Assembly (NCBI RefSeq): GCF_003075525.1
Contig: NZ_QDDR01000013.1
Location: 1 to 64,000 of the forward strand
Length of the DNA stretch: 64,000 bases
Source of the DNA: Pararhodobacter aggregans
GTDB taxonomy: Bacteria; Pseudomonadota; Alphaproteobacteria; Rhodobacterales; Rhodobacteraceae
Reading direction: 5' to 3'
The notes under the pieces were generated by a model. It did no database searches, was not told where the DNA came from, and saw only the letters and a program-made list of their open reading frames with translations. Both the position numbers and the translations under genes were made by a program. Shown here in pieces: positions 54,969-63,420 of this stretch (positions are counted from its first letter, which is position 1; every line of letters starts with the position of its first letter).

Positions 54969-55006
54969 ATACCGACATCGCCATCTTCCCCGCAACCAAG
55001 GAGGCG

Positions 55007-55879
55007 ATGATGAAGGAACCAAATTTCGAAGGGCAAACCGTACTCGTCACCGGTGCGGGTCGCGGCTTGGGCCTGGCCTATGCCCGCGCCGTCGGTCAGC
55101 TCGGGGCGACGGTCCTGGTCCATGACGTGGGTGCGGATTCCAAAGGCCAAGGCCAGGACTGCTCGGTTGCTGAAACCGCGACCGCCGCGCTTAGCTCGGA
55201 AGGGATCGACGCCCATCCCTTCAGCAGCGCGATCGACACGAAGGACGAATGCCGTGAGCTTGTTCGAGACTGTCTGAGGGTGCGAGGCCAACTGGACGCG
55301 GTGATCCATAATGCCGGTTGGGTGGCCTACGAGCAGGTCGAGGACCTGCGGGAGTCGTCCTTCGACCACATGATGACGATCACGGCGAAGGCACCGCTCT
55401 GGCTTGCTCAGGCCGCGTGGCCGGGCATGCGTGAGGCCGGCTATGGCCGGATCGTTCTCACCACCTCGTGCCGGGCGCTCTATCCGCAATACGTCCAGAA
55501 GGGACTTGCCTCTTACGCGGCGGCCAAGATGGCAGCGGCGGGGATCGTGAACGTCCTCGCGAACGAGGGCTCGGAGCACGGCATCTTCGTCAACGCAGTC
55601 TCACCAGTCGCCAAGACCCGCATGTGGGGCGTCGAGGGCGAGCCGGAGGACCTGAAGCCTCAGGCCGTCGCACCGGGCGTTGCGTTCCTTGCGTCCGGCG
55701 CCTGCACCGAAGGAGGTTGGGTGCTGCGGGCGGCGAACGGGCAGTTCCACGCAGTCCGCGCCCTCGAGGCGGAGGGTGTTGACTATCCCCGCGATTTGCG
55801 CGCGGTCACTGCCGATAGTCCAAGCGCGGTTGCTGCCGCGTGGGACAAGATCGCATTCGCCGCCCCGGAGGCAAGGTGA
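55007..55879 (+). CDS. Short-chain dehydrogenase/reductase
   Basis: The 290-residue NAD(P)-dependent enzyme has the cofactor motif VLVTGAGRGLGLAYARAV, the HNAG loop, and the catalytic Ser and YxxxK (TTSCRAL...ASYAAAKMA). The text resembles the hydroxyacyl-CoA/sugar dehydrogenase branch (VLVHDVGADSKG). AAGGAGG is two bases from ATG 55007 and five from the next ATG, 55010, so the latter may be the real start. It is coupled by TGATG to the SMP-30 gene. The pair suggests oxidation of a sugar or hydroxy compound to a lactone. Confidence 0.88.
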   Translation: MMKEPNFEGQTVLVTGAGRGLGLAYARAVGQLGATVLVHDVGADSKGQGQDCSVAETATAALSSEGIDAHPFSSAIDTKDECRELVRDCLRVRGQLDAVIHNAGWVAYEQVEDLRESSFDHMMTITAKAPLWLAQAAWPGMREAGYGRIVLTTSCRALYPQYVQKGLASYAAAKMAAAGIVNVLANEGSEHGIFVNAVSPVAKTRMWGVEGEPEDLKPQAVAPGVAFLASGACTEGGWVLRAANGQFHAVRALEAEGVDYPRDLRAVTADSPSAVAAAWDKIAFAAPEAR

Positions 55880-56736
55880 TGAAGGATGTCATTCCCGATA
55901 TAGCCGTTGCGGTCCGGGCCAGTGCGACCATCGGGGAAAGCCCGCTATGGAGCGCGCGGCGCGAACGTTTTCTATGGATCGACATCATGGGATGCCAGCT
56001 CCACACCTACGATCCTGCAACCGGGCGCGACGAAGCCACCGAAACACCTGCCGCCGCTGGCGTGCTGGCGGAAGATCCATCGGGCGAGATCGTCTTGGGG
56101 TTGGAAAACGGGCTTGCCCGCCTGGGTCCTGATGGTGAAATCGAGCGTATTGCCCATGCCCCACATGCCGATCCGGCCTTCCGCTTCAACGACGGGAAGT
56201 TCGATCCTCAGGGCCGGTTGTGGACCGGCCTCATGAACAAGGAAGGGGAGAAGGGCAGCGGCGTCCTCTATCGGTTCGATCCCGATGGTACATGGCACGT
56301 TGCCGATACCGGCTTCGACCTGCCCAACGGGCTGGAATGGAGCCGTGATGGCAGATCTTTCTATTTCACGGACTCGCACAAGGGTGAAATCTACACCTAC
56401 GATTTCGACCCTGTCTCTGGGCGCGTCGAGAACCGACGACAGTTCTTCGCCATGAACCCAGCGGATGGAAAACCGGACGGTCTCACCATGGATCCCGATG
56501 GCTATTTGCTCAGCGTCCTGTTCGATGGTTCAGCGATAGCTCGGATCGCGCCGGACGGTTCGCTCGAACGCACGATCCGTCTGCCGGTGCCGCGCCCGAC
56601 GAGCTGCGTCTTCAGCGGCGATGGCCGCACGCTATTCGTTACGACGGCCCGGATTGGCCTGTCCGACGCGCAGCTCGACGATGCGCCGTTATCCGGCTCG
56701 CTCCTGCAAATGGATTACGATGACGCCCTGAGATGA
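55879..56736 (+). CDS. SMP-30/gluconolactonase-like lactonase
   Basis: The 285-residue six-bladed propeller protein keeps the metal-site residues in GESPLWSARRERFLWIDI (Glu), RFNDGKFDPQGRLWTG (Asn/Asp), DLPNGLEWS (Asn) and NPADGKPDGLTMDPDG (Asp). Such enzymes hydrolyse sugar lactones. It overlaps the SDR stop (TGATG), so the two act in sequence: dehydrogenase, then lactonase. The ATG at 55879 is used; earlier starts lie within the SDR. Confidence 0.88.
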   Translation: MKDVIPDIAVAVRASATIGESPLWSARRERFLWIDIMGCQLHTYDPATGRDEATETPAAAGVLAEDPSGEIVLGLENGLARLGPDGEIERIAHAPHADPAFRFNDGKFDPQGRLWTGLMNKEGEKGSGVLYRFDPDGTWHVADTGFDLPNGLEWSRDGRSFYFTDSHKGEIYTYDFDPVSGRVENRRQFFAMNPADGKPDGLTMDPDGYLLSVLFDGSAIARIAPDGSLERTIRLPVPRPTSCVFSGDGRTLFVTTARIGLSDAQLDDAPLSGSLLQMDYDDALR

Positions 56737-56965
56737 AAGCCACGCCGCTCGTGTCCGTCGCATAGAACTTCGCTGCTAGTGAAGGGGGCGGACCTTGGAC
56801 AAGGTGCGGCGAACGGCCGAAAAGTCCCGCTTGTCCGACTCTCGCGCTTGGTGCAGCGAAGGGTCGCTTCCCGCCCGACGCCCCCACTCCCGTCCCGATA
56901 GGTGGTATCCTTTGGTGGTCGGCATGACCGAAGAAGGGTGGGCCCGGTGGACTGGAGGTATACTC

Positions 56966-57598
56966 ATGTCCGCCGAATTTCTCCCCGCCCTTCGTCCTGC
57001 TCGCGTTGTCTGGAACAAGGGCCGCATTATCGGTCAGAAACGCCCGCTCCTCCCCCGGCACGTCTGGTCCATCCGGGTCCGACTCGAGATGGCGGGCAAC
57101 CCGCGCGACCTCGCGCTGTTTAACATGGCCGTGGACAGCAAGCTTCGCGGATGTGACCTCGTCGCCCTGCGGGTCCGGGACGTGTTCGCCGCCGGACGGG
57201 TCAAGGAACGCGCCTCGATGATTCAGAGCAAGACGGGCAAGCCAGTCCGCTTCGAGATCACCGAAACCACCCGGCTGTCGCTCGAACGTTGGATCCGCGA
57301 CCCCGAAATGATCGGGCTCGATTTCCTGTGGCCCAGCCGGATCCATGGCAGCCCGCATCTGTCCACGCGACAGTATGCGCGGATCGTCCGGGGTTGGGTG
57401 ATCTCGTTGGGCCTCGAACCGAGCGCCTACGGCACGCATTCGATGCGGCGCACCAAGGTCGCGCAGATTTACAAGAAGACCGGCAACCTGCGCGCCGTCC
57501 AGTTGCTGCTGGGCCACACGAAGATGGACAGCACGGTGCGCTACCTCGGCGTCGACATCGAGGATGCGTTGGCCCTATCGGAGGGGATCGACCTGTAA
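56966..57598 (+). CDS. Small tyrosine recombinase
   Basis: The 210-residue protein is almost only a catalytic domain. The first Arg is in LRGCDLVALRVRDVF, Lys in SMIQSKTGKPVRFEI, His-x-x-Arg in THSMRRTKVAQI, and His and Tyr in LLLGHTKMDSTVRYLGVD. GGAGG lies eight bases before the ATG. It is much shorter than the integrase at 47592 and could be an ancient mobile-element recombinase or a resolution enzyme. No att sites are visible beside it. Confidence 0.85.
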   Translation: MSAEFLPALRPARVVWNKGRIIGQKRPLLPRHVWSIRVRLEMAGNPRDLALFNMAVDSKLRGCDLVALRVRDVFAAGRVKERASMIQSKTGKPVRFEITETTRLSLERWIRDPEMIGLDFLWPSRIHGSPHLSTRQYARIVRGWVISLGLEPSAYGTHSMRRTKVAQIYKKTGNLRAVQLLLGHTKMDSTVRYLGVDIEDALALSEGIDL

Positions 57599-57605
57599 CT
57601 ACTTC

Positions 57606-57634
57606 GCCGACCGTCGTTCCATGCGTCGGTCGGC
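57606..57634 (+). terminator. Likely terminator after the recombinase
   Basis: GCCGACCG (57606-57613) and CGGTCGGC (57627-57634) form an 8-bp stem 7 bp after the stop codon, followed by a short T-run. Confidence 0.5.
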
Positions 57635-57918
57635 CCATTTCGGACGTCGACGCGACTCTGCGGTAGCCATTGAGCAGCCACTCGGGCTTACTGCAGCAAT
57701 CTTTTGCTTGCCAGCGACAACGATGCGGCGGTCTCGTCCCCGTTTCACCGGACGAATCGGACGACTGGCTTCAATTCCGAATCAGACCATCGACGGGTAC
57801 CAATCAGCAATCAGCGGTACCTCAAACTGGAAGTTCCGCTGTCCATCCCGTATTCAGAGCCAGAGGCTGTCTGCAGCAGGGGGCGTGCACCATCCAAGAA
57901 TCGCGCCCGGAAACACCG
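57635..57918. other. Noncoding stretch between convergent genes
   Basis: No convincing gene is seen; short frames lack ribosome binding sites. It shares GGCTTACTGCAGC with 60732-60744. Confidence 0.3.
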
Positions 57919-59175
57919 TCATGGCGGCGAATTGCCGAGTACAAGCCGTATCTTCGTACCAGTTTGAGGTTGCGGAACGGCGACCTCCAGCTCACCGCCG
58001 TGCAATTGCGCGATCTTGCGTGCGCGGGCAAGCCCCAGGCCGACTCCGGACCAGCGACGCGCGAAGCTTGCGTCTCCCGGCAGGAATGGCGTCCCGAGGT
58101 TGCGACGCACGATGTCGGGTAGGCCAGGCCCAGTATCGCTAACGTCGACCATGACATGACCGTCATCGGCCCTGTGGGCGGTGATCCGCACCTTTGCCCC
58201 TGCGGGGCCAGCCTTGATCGCGTTGTCGACAAGTTCGCTCAAGGCTTCGGCGAGGAGGTCCGGTGCCCCTATGGCAAAGAGGTCATCCGGGCAGTCGATA
58301 GCAAATGCCGCACCCTCATTGACCGTGTCCTTGGGCAGCTTCTGCAATGCCGCAGCAATCAGGTCGACGAGAGCTAACCGACACGACTTGGCCTGTGCCT
58401 GCCGTCGGTCGGCGTCAACATAGGTCAGAATTCGGTCGATGATCGCGCAGAGACGCTCTGCGCCATCGCGGATCAGACCCGCCGATTCGCGAACGTCTTC
58501 GGGGCGGAGATCTGTCGAGGTCAGCAGGATGTCGGCAAGTCCGACAATCGGAAAGAGTGGCGTCTTCAGTTCGTGGCTGATGACCGCCAGCAAGTCCCGG
58601 CGGGCCGCACCCGCGCTTTCAGCCAGAGCGCGGTTCATGTCTTCGGCATCGCGGAGGGCTGCGGCCAGACGCAGTCTCATGGCTTCTCCCACAGCCACAC
58701 GCTGCTCAAGCTCGTCCAGCATGGATTGATGCTGGCGGCGGCGTCCAGCGGCCTGATCGGCGGCAGCGACCAGTTTCACCAAATCAGCGCGAAGTCGTGG
58801 CTCAATCGGGTTGCAGACAAGGTGGTCCGGACCGTCCATCATCGAAGCGCCGTTGGGTGCGTCCATGAGGTAGACACACTCTATCGCCCTTCGCTCGGGG
58901 CGGGATTCCGCTAGTGCCCTGGAGGGGTCGAATCCGTTTTCGTCCGTCAGGTGGCAAGGGAAAACCGCGACCGTTATCGATGGATCGGAAAGCAGCACCG
59001 CCTGAGCCTCGGTGACGGAGGCTGCGGTGACTGTCGTCCAGCCGGCGTTTGCCAACTGCAATGCGACTGTTTCGCTCACCAGCCTGTCGTCCACGACGAT
59101 CATCGCCGTGCGTGAAGGCGCAGAGTCTTGGCAGACAGCTGTCGCAGAATCAGGGTCGTCGCGGCGGATCTTCAT
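57919..59175 (-). CDS. Hybrid histidine kinase with a degenerate receiver
   Basis: The 418-residue protein opens with a receiver-like domain (TAMIVVDDRLVSETVALQLANAGWTTVTAASVTEAQ). Its acidic pair DD is present, but the phosphoacceptor Asp is replaced (AVFPCHLTDENG, a Pro in its place) and the Lys is lost (VCNPIEP), so it cannot be phosphorylated normally. The kinase core follows: H-box ISHELKTPLFPIVG near residue 210, then the ATP domain (ELVDNAIKA, DTGPGLP, GVGLGLARARKI). There is no membrane segment and no partner regulator nearby. The ATG at 59175 has GGAG upstream. Confidence 0.85.
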   Translation of the reverse strand: MKIRRDDPDSATAVCQDSAPSRTAMIVVDDRLVSETVALQLANAGWTTVTAASVTEAQAVLLSDPSITVAVFPCHLTDENGFDPSRALAESRPERRAIECVYLMDAPNGASMMDGPDHLVCNPIEPRLRADLVKLVAAADQAAGRRRQHQSMLDELEQRVAVGEAMRLRLAAALRDAEDMNRALAESAGAARRDLLAVISHELKTPLFPIVGLADILLTSTDLRPEDVRESAGLIRDGAERLCAIIDRILTYVDADRRQAQAKSCRLALVDLIAAALQKLPKDTVNEGAAFAIDCPDDLFAIGAPDLLAEALSELVDNAIKAGPAGAKVRITAHRADDGHVMVDVSDTGPGLPDIVRRNLGTPFLPGDASFARRWSGVGLGLARARKIAQLHGGELEVAVPQPQTGTKIRLVLGNSPP

Positions 59176-59558
59176 GGCGGGCACTCCGCTGAAGGAGAAT
59201 GAACCTGCGACCGGGACGAGGAACGGGAGCGGCAATTCTTTTGGTCGACGGATGGCGAGCGGTCGCAATGGGCGCGACGGAGCCCGTGACGCCTACCTAC
59301 GAGCGAGCCTTCCGCGGACGGCGCGTTGCCGTCTGTGACCCGGGCGATTGCGATACCGTCGGGGAACGCCTCGACCCGATCCCGGAGAATCGACGCGGGC
59401 ACAGATCGCCCGCGCGTATCGGCTTCTATGCCGACCTGCGACCGCCTGCGCATTGTGGGATCGGTTCGGAGGTGGTCAGGGAGAATATCCATGTCCCGAC
59501 TCTTCGCGCAGTCCTGCCACAGCGGCAAGGAGCGGCCACTGCGCTTTCAGGACAACTG
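59176..59558. other. Stretch without a clear gene between kinase and GlxA-type regulator
   Basis: This 383-base gap has open frames on both strands (for example 59172-59528, minus), but none has a convincing ribosome binding site or a family match. Confidence 0.3.
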
Positions 59559-60545
59559 TCAGACGGCTTCGGACAAAGTGGGTCTCGCTCCGGTCCCGGA
59601 GGTCTGGAAGCGTTCCCGGTAGTGGGACGGGATCGCGCCGATATGCGACAGGAAGGCCCGGCGCATCGCCCGCGGCGATCCGAAGCCGCTTTTGGCCGCG
59701 ATCGCGTCCATCGAGAGTCGACCGCTTTCGAGCAGAAAGCGCGCGACATCGATCCGGGTGAGGTCGACATACTTGGAAGGCGAGACCCCGACCTCCTTGG
59801 TGAAGACCCGCGTGAAGTTGCGCGGGCTCATTGCGGCAATCCTGGCCAGGGCAGTGACGGACAGATCGGCAGTGGGATGGTTGAGGATGTACCTCTGGAC
59901 GTCGTACAACCGGCTGTGTTCGACGGATTGCGCCGCCAGATGCACGCTGAACTGCGACTGGTCACCGGGCCGTTTCAAGAACACGACCAAACGCCGGGCG
60001 ACATAAAGCGCGACATCGCGACCCAGATCCTCCTCGACAAGCGATAGGCCGAGGTCGATCGCGGCACTCGATCCGGCAGAGGTGATCAGGGCACCATCGC
60101 GGACGAATACACGGTCGCCGTCCACCTTCGCATCCGGGAACCTTTCGGCCAGCAGGGGCGCATACTGCCAGTGCGTCGCCACCTTACGGCCAGCCAGCAG
60201 TCCGGCGTCACCAAGCAGAAAGGCCCCTGTGCATACGGAGCCATGCCGCCGCGCCTTGGGCGCGATCCGGGCCAGCCAATCGATGACTCTCCTGCCGGGG
60301 GCCGTCGGAACGCCGACGCTCCCCGCAACAAGTAGCGTATCGGGGGCCTTCGGGACGTCGAGGTAGGTGGCGTCCGGGAGGACCCTCAGACCCGAGGCGC
60401 AGCGGATCGGCCGGTCTTCCTCTGCGGCAACCGTGACATCGTAGATTGTGTCGGCGGCACGCGCATTCGCTTCGGCGAACACGTCCGTGAGCCCGGCCAG
60501 CTCAAGCGAGTGAACGTTCGAAGGAGCGAAGATGACGACCTTCAC
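59559..60545 (-). CDS. GlxA-family AraC-type transcriptional activator
   Basis: The 328-residue protein pairs a DJ-1/PfpI-like domain (KVVIFAPSNVHSLELAGLTDVFAEAN, CTGAFLLGDAGLLAGRKVATHW) with a C-terminal AraC-type double helix-turn-helix (LSVTALARIAAMSPRNFTRVFTKEVGVSPSKYVD, RLSMDAIAAKSGFGSPRAMRRAF). The nucleophile-like Cys (VCTGAF) is present. In GlxA regulators this domain senses a small molecule. No linked target gene is visible. Confidence 0.9.
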   Translation of the reverse strand: MKVVIFAPSNVHSLELAGLTDVFAEANARAADTIYDVTVAAEEDRPIRCASGLRVLPDATYLDVPKAPDTLLVAGSVGVPTAPGRRVIDWLARIAPKARRHGSVCTGAFLLGDAGLLAGRKVATHWQYAPLLAERFPDAKVDGDRVFVRDGALITSAGSSAAIDLGLSLVEEDLGRDVALYVARRLVVFLKRPGDQSQFSVHLAAQSVEHSRLYDVQRYILNHPTADLSVTALARIAAMSPRNFTRVFTKEVGVSPSKYVDLTRIDVARFLLESGRLSMDAIAAKSGFGSPRAMRRAFLSHIGAIPSHYRERFQTSGTGARPTLSEAV

Positions 60546-60943
60546 CTGGGTAGCTCCTCATCGGGCAGCACGAGCGCCCATCTAGAGGGGCAGACAAAAG
60601 TGGGTCGTCCGCCACCTGTCGCAAGGCAAAGAAACGCAGCCAAGTCTTAGCGTAGTCCAATTTCGGCCTTTGGGAAAGGCATCACCTCACGGGGACGGTG
60701 GATGCCATCCCGGACTTGAAGCGGTCATTGAGGCTTACTGCAGCGACCGTCCGCTGTCCGCCCTTTGCACTATCTGCCCCCAAGGTCTCCGCCCCCTAAC
60801 CAAGTCCCCGGTGTCTCCTCCCTCAACTTATGGCAATCGCGCCTGCCTCCTTGGCGTCAACCGAGCACACTTCACCACCCCATGTCCTTGTTAAGTTTAG
60901 GCTTTCCTTAGAGTTAAGCGGGGCCTGACCACCGGGGTGCGAA
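60546..60943. other. Noncoding region before the replication module
   Basis: These 398 bases contain no gene I can support. They include GGCTTACTGCAGC shared with 57690-57702. The sequence looks decayed. Confidence 0.3.
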
Positions 60944-61192
60944 TTACCCGCGGAGGGGGTTTGCCTGGGAAGGACCCGCTCGCATTGGCAGGTCGATGCG
61001 GGCTTCGCCCTCGATTGTGTAGCGCAGGTGGCGGAGCCTGGTCTGCATCTTGACCAGCTCGCCCGCCCCTTTCACGGTCATGTCGTCCTGGTAGGTCATG
61101 ACCAGCGCGATCAGCTCGCGGTCCAGGTCTCGCACCCGCTCGCACAGCGCGACCGCGCGGCCCTGATCCGGGTTCTTCCTCATCATTCCCAT
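60944..61192 (-). CDS. Small hypothetical protein of the replication module
   Basis: The 82-residue protein (MGMMRKNPDQGRAVALCERVRDLDRELIALVMTYQDDMTVKGAGELVKMQ...) is helical with no membrane segment. GAAAGGAAAGACC before the ATG supports the start. It lies 130 bp downstream of the SF3 helicase on the same strand, beyond the inverted repeat at 61220. Confidence 0.6.
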   Translation of the reverse strand: MGMMRKNPDQGRAVALCERVRDLDRELIALVMTYQDDMTVKGAGELVKMQTRLRHLRYTIEGEARIDLPMRAGPSQANPLRG

Positions 61193-61219
61193 GGTCTTTC
61201 CTTTCACAGCTCCCGGGGT

Positions 61220-61311
61220 GTAACGGATGTAACGGATACTTCGGTAACTCTGCCGCGCGTGCACGCGTGCGCGCGTGAGGAAGTTACAAATCGATCCGTT
61301 ACATCCGTTAC
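61220..61311. repeat. Inverted pair of GTAACGGAT direct repeats
   Basis: GTAACGGAT occurs twice in a row at 61220-61237 and, in reverse, twice at 61294-61311; the 18-bp arms match perfectly. The middle (GCGCGTGCACGCGTGCGCGC) is itself palindrome-rich. It lies between the helicase stop and the small gene at 60944. Repeated iterons next to a helicase suggest an origin, or else a terminator or regulatory site. Confidence 0.75.
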
Positions 61312-61322
61312 AGCCCCTTGTT

Positions 61323-62864
61323 TCATTGACCTTCCAGCCCCAGCCGATGGAGCATCACCCCGCGCCAAATGCGCGTCACCTTGCCCTGAACTCGCGCTAG
61401 GTCTGCTCCGAACCCCTTCGCCTTCAACAGCTCCGCGAAGGCCTTTGAGCTGCCCGGCGCGGCGTTGCGGGCTTCGGCGAAGGTCTTCCAGCTCTGGAAC
61501 AGCTCCAGCGCCACGTCCCAGCAATGCGGGTCCCGGCTGTCCACCCGGCAGCATTCCGAGATCCATTGCCCGAAGGTGTCCTGCTCCCCGAAATACTCGT
61601 CGGTCTCGGCCGCGATCACCTGCGGGCGCGACAGGCCTTCGCTCTGCCATTCCAGGCAGCCGAGGATCATCCAGTGCAGGATGCCCGGCCATTCCGGCCT
61701 CAGCCGCTCGAACAGGTCCGGATCGGGGCGGTCGGGCTTGTGGGTGAAGGGGATGATGTTCATCCGCCGCCGCATCGCCTCGTTGACATTGCCCAGCTCG
61801 GGCTTGTGGTTGCCGACCACCCAGAGCTTGAACTTGGGGTGATACTCGAACTCGTCCTGCCGCATGAAGCGGGCGCGCACCTTGTCGCCGCCGGTCATCT
61901 GGGTCAGCCGCTGCTGGTTCCAGCCCACCCCCTGGGCGACCTCGGAGACGGCCACCACGCGCGCGCCCCGCATCGCCGCGAGGTCCGTCGAATGCCGCTC
62001 GAAGGAGGAGGCGGCGAAGGTGTCCATGCTGGCGGTCTGGGCGTACTCGCCCAGGATGCCCACCAGGGTGTTCAGCAACAGCGATTTGCCGTTCCCGCCG
62101 CCGCCGTGGAAGAACACCATCTGATGTTCCTTGACCGATCCGGTCAGCGAATACCCCGCGAAGACCTGCAGGAAGCGCTCCAGCGCGTCGTCCTCCCCGG
62201 TCGCCCGGCGCAGGAACTCGCGCCAGATCGGGATCGGCAGCGTCGGGTCGGGCGCCACGGCCGCCAGCCGGGTGAGCATGTCCTCGGGGCGCGGCGCCTG
62301 GTGACGCCCGCTGCGCAGATCCACGGTCACGCCCGGGCAGCCCAGGAGCATGTCGTCCGGGTCCCAGACCTCATGCGTGACGGCATGGGTCGGATCGGCG
62401 CGGCACATGGCCTCGACCCCGGACAGGAAGCTGCGCCGGCGCACCCGTTCCAGCACCTTGGGCGCCTCGCCGTCGCTGGCCTCGCGGGCCAGCTCGCGGC
62501 ACCAATGCGCCGCCGTCTGCCGCTTGTCCCAGCGCCAGCGCCGGGCCTCGGCATCCCAGATCGCCCATGTGCCCAGCTCGTGGTCATAGCGCGCGCTCTG
62601 GCCATGCGCGGCGGTGAAGAGGAGCGCCACCGCGTCTTCGGTCAGCACGCCCCCGGAGGGCGCCGCCGGGGCGGCAGGCTTGCGCTGTCCTTTGGGGGCA
62701 CCGCCGCGCGGGGGCTTCGGCCTCCCCGGGCGCCCTGTGGCCCCCTTGGGCGCGCTGACTTCGGCCGTCGCGTCCCCGGTGTTGCCCGGTGCCGCGCGCG
62801 CCTTGCCGCCGCCGCCCTCGATCACCGTCAGGCCGGAGGCCCGGTCTAGCGGATCGTCAGTCAT
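61323..62864 (-). CDS. P4/D5-type SF3 helicase (phage/plasmid primase family)
   Basis: The 513-residue protein has the D5 N-terminal part before an SF3 helicase core: Walker A in FFHGGGGNGKSLLLNTLVGIL (near residues 258-278), Walker B-like VVAVSEV, and motif C in KLWVVGNHKPEL. The first 75 residues are disordered (Gly/Pro/Lys-rich). An archaeo-eukaryotic primase domain is not seen, so priming may be done by another protein. It starts 8 bases inside its upstream neighbour. It most likely drives replication of the island. Confidence 0.9.
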   Translation of the reverse strand: MTDDPLDRASGLTVIEGGGGKARAAPGNTGDATAEVSAPKGATGRPGRPKPPRGGAPKGQRKPAAPAAPSGGVLTEDAVALLFTAAHGQSARYDHELGTWAIWDAEARRWRWDKRQTAAHWCRELAREASDGEAPKVLERVRRRSFLSGVEAMCRADPTHAVTHEVWDPDDMLLGCPGVTVDLRSGRHQAPRPEDMLTRLAAVAPDPTLPIPIWREFLRRATGEDDALERFLQVFAGYSLTGSVKEHQMVFFHGGGGNGKSLLLNTLVGILGEYAQTASMDTFAASSFERHSTDLAAMRGARVVAVSEVAQGVGWNQQRLTQMTGGDKVRARFMRQDEFEYHPKFKLWVVGNHKPELGNVNEAMRRRMNIIPFTHKPDRPDPDLFERLRPEWPGILHWMILGCLEWQSEGLSRPQVIAAETDEYFGEQDTFGQWISECCRVDSRDPHCWDVALELFQSWKTFAEARNAAPGSSKAFAELLKAKGFGADLARVQGKVTRIWRGVMLHRLGLEGQ

Positions 62865-63264
62865 GGTTCCTCCGGATCACCAGGCCCTCGGGGTCGATCC
62901 GCTGCACGAACCGCAGCCGCTCCGCGTCGGAGAAGCTTTCCCAGAGGGACACGAAGAGTTTCTTGCGCGTGGTCGGCGCCAGGGCCGTGCCGCGCAATCG
63001 GTCGAGCGCGGCCATGCCATAGGCGACCAGCTCGTGCGGCGGGGCGATGTCGGCCCACCAGCGGGCATCCCCGACCGACAGCCGGTCCTGGGCGGCCAGC
63101 GCCGGGCCGCCGGTCTCCCGTTCGGCCAGGAAGGCGGCGCAGATCGCCGCCGCATCCCGGGCGTGGCATTGGCCCAGGGCGTAGCAGAGCGCCTCGGCCC
63201 AGGCCCGGCGCAGATCCGCCTTGTCGGCGATGCCGCCTGCCCGGCTATGGAAGTCCTGTGCCAC
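62857..63264 (-). CDS. Hypothetical protein upstream of the SF3 helicase
   Basis: The 135-residue protein (MAQDFHSRAGGIADKADLRRAWAEALCYALGQCHARDAAAICAAFLAERE...KKLFVSLWESFSDAERLRFVQRI) is helical. It overlaps the helicase start by 8 bases, which points to coupled translation. No family is recognised. Confidence 0.6.
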   Translation of the reverse strand: MAQDFHSRAGGIADKADLRRAWAEALCYALGQCHARDAAAICAAFLAERETGGPALAAQDRLSVGDARWWADIAPPHELVAYGMAALDRLRGTALAPTTRKKLFVSLWESFSDAERLRFVQRIDPEGLVIRRNHD

Positions 63265-63420
63265 AATCGGCCCCTCGAGGATGCAAAGGACCGCCCCGGC
63301 GCGGTGCCGGGTCGATCAGTGTCGTCAGAATGGGTGTGTCCCGGTCCGGGACCTGTCCGGGACCGGCCCGGCGCGCTGGGGGCCTCAGGCCCCCGTCACG
63401 CCGGGCCGGTCAGCGGCGCG

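Noticed and set aside
57690-60744. GGCTTACTGCAGC shared by two noncoding stretches
   Set aside because: A 13-base match without extended similarity is too weak to call a repeat family.
61204-61692. 162-codon frame (-) crossing the inverted repeat and the helicase end
   Set aside because: It lies in another frame of the helicase; its VTDVTDRFVT end is just the translated GTAACGGAT repeats.
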